From NCBI GenBank assembly GCA_025655455.1, contig JAHXIV010000017.1, positions 1,685 through 34,455 on the forward strand: a DNA stretch of 32,771 bases. The letters run 5' to 3'. The stretch is from a gamma proteobacterium symbiont of Taylorina sp. (GTDB lineage: Bacteria; Pseudomonadota; Gammaproteobacteria; GRL18). Below, in pieces: positions 32,589-32,771 of this stretch. Position numbers and translations under genes: made by a program. A model generated the notes under the pieces. That model searched no databases and was not told the DNA's origin. It saw only the letters and a list, made by a program, of their open reading frames with translations. Each line of letters opens with the position of its first letter. Position 1 is the first letter of the stretch.

Positions 32589-32771
32589 ATGCAAGATTAC
32601 CAACATGATTTTATAAAATTTTCTATTGCAAAGGGAGTTCTGCGTTTTGGCGAATTTACTCTCAAATCAGGTCGGATAAGCCCCTATTTCTTTAATAGTG
32701 GTTTATTTAATACTGGTGGTTCACTGGCAAAACTTGGACGCTTTTATGCCAGTGCTCTTGTAGATAGTCAG
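32589..32771 (+). CDS. pyrE: orotate phosphoribosyltransferase, N-terminal part
   Basis: The reading frame starts with ATG (32589-32591), preceded by GGAA, and stays open for 61 codons to the right edge. The translation begins [26 protein letters not shown] and continues with [20 protein letters not shown], the highly conserved N-terminus of PyrE, which transfers the phosphoribosyl group of PRPP to orotate in pyrimidine synthesis. The PRPP-binding motif lies beyond the window. It is divergent from the exonuclease gene. Confidence 0.95.
   Translation, partial: MQDYQHDFIKFSIAKGVLRFGEFTLKSGRISPYFFNSGLFNTGGSLAKLGRFYASALVDSQ

Overview
The window is ordinary chromosomal DNA from an AT-rich gammaproteobacterium. 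Evidence for this is the block TPR lipoprotein - lolB - ispE - tRNA-Gln - prs - rplY - pth, which from memory matches the Pseudomonas order; the ubiCA pair; LolB/BepA outer-membrane biogenesis genes; and DUF3301, DUF3549, SrkA and RsmJ, families typical of that class. TusA, a single-domain rhodanese and a SulP transporter near one another would fit a sulfur-metabolising lineage, but they do not prove it. I cannot name the genus. No phage, integrase, transposase or CRISPR array is visible. The accessory content is small non-coding repeats.

Layout. 1-6260 (minus strand): an 87-bp tandem repeat at the window edge, then the translation/precursor/envelope block. 6519-8911 (plus): a CbpA-type J-protein and a Do-family periplasmic protease, probably one operon. 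9040-12559 (minus): a tightly packed or overlapping run perM-like - DUF3108 - ubiC - ubiA. 12587-16170 (minus): a small unknown protein and two overlapping GTPase/DUF697-type genes. 16261-20329: an unknown exported protein and two divergent FadL-family porins. 20465-21235 (minus): tusA and a rhodanese. 21403-22896 (plus): bepA. 23105-24853 (minus): a SulP transporter. 25232-28555 (plus): rnd - DUF3549 - srkA, coupled end to start. 28670-32399: DUF3301, an OmpA-domain protein, rsmJ, a TauE/SafE-like membrane protein and an exonuclease III homologue divergent from pyrE, which runs off the right edge.

The less ordinary material is mostly between genes: an 87-bp tandem repeat with internal dyad at the left edge; a 21-bp tandem array between tRNA-Gln and prs; a roughly 28-bp-armed inverted repeat in the TPR/cbpA divergent region; a MITE-like element with perfect 19-bp ends that supplies the DUF3301 stop codon; a modular GC-richer repeat between bepA and sulP; and a 51-bp repeat-associated insertion that seems to have rewritten the last residues of RsmJ. 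Among proteins, the best candidates for unexplored biology are the tandem membrane-type GTPases with their small neighbour, and an exonuclease III homologue in the crc position that keeps its catalytic residues. I did not find a clear new multi-gene defence or metabolic system.
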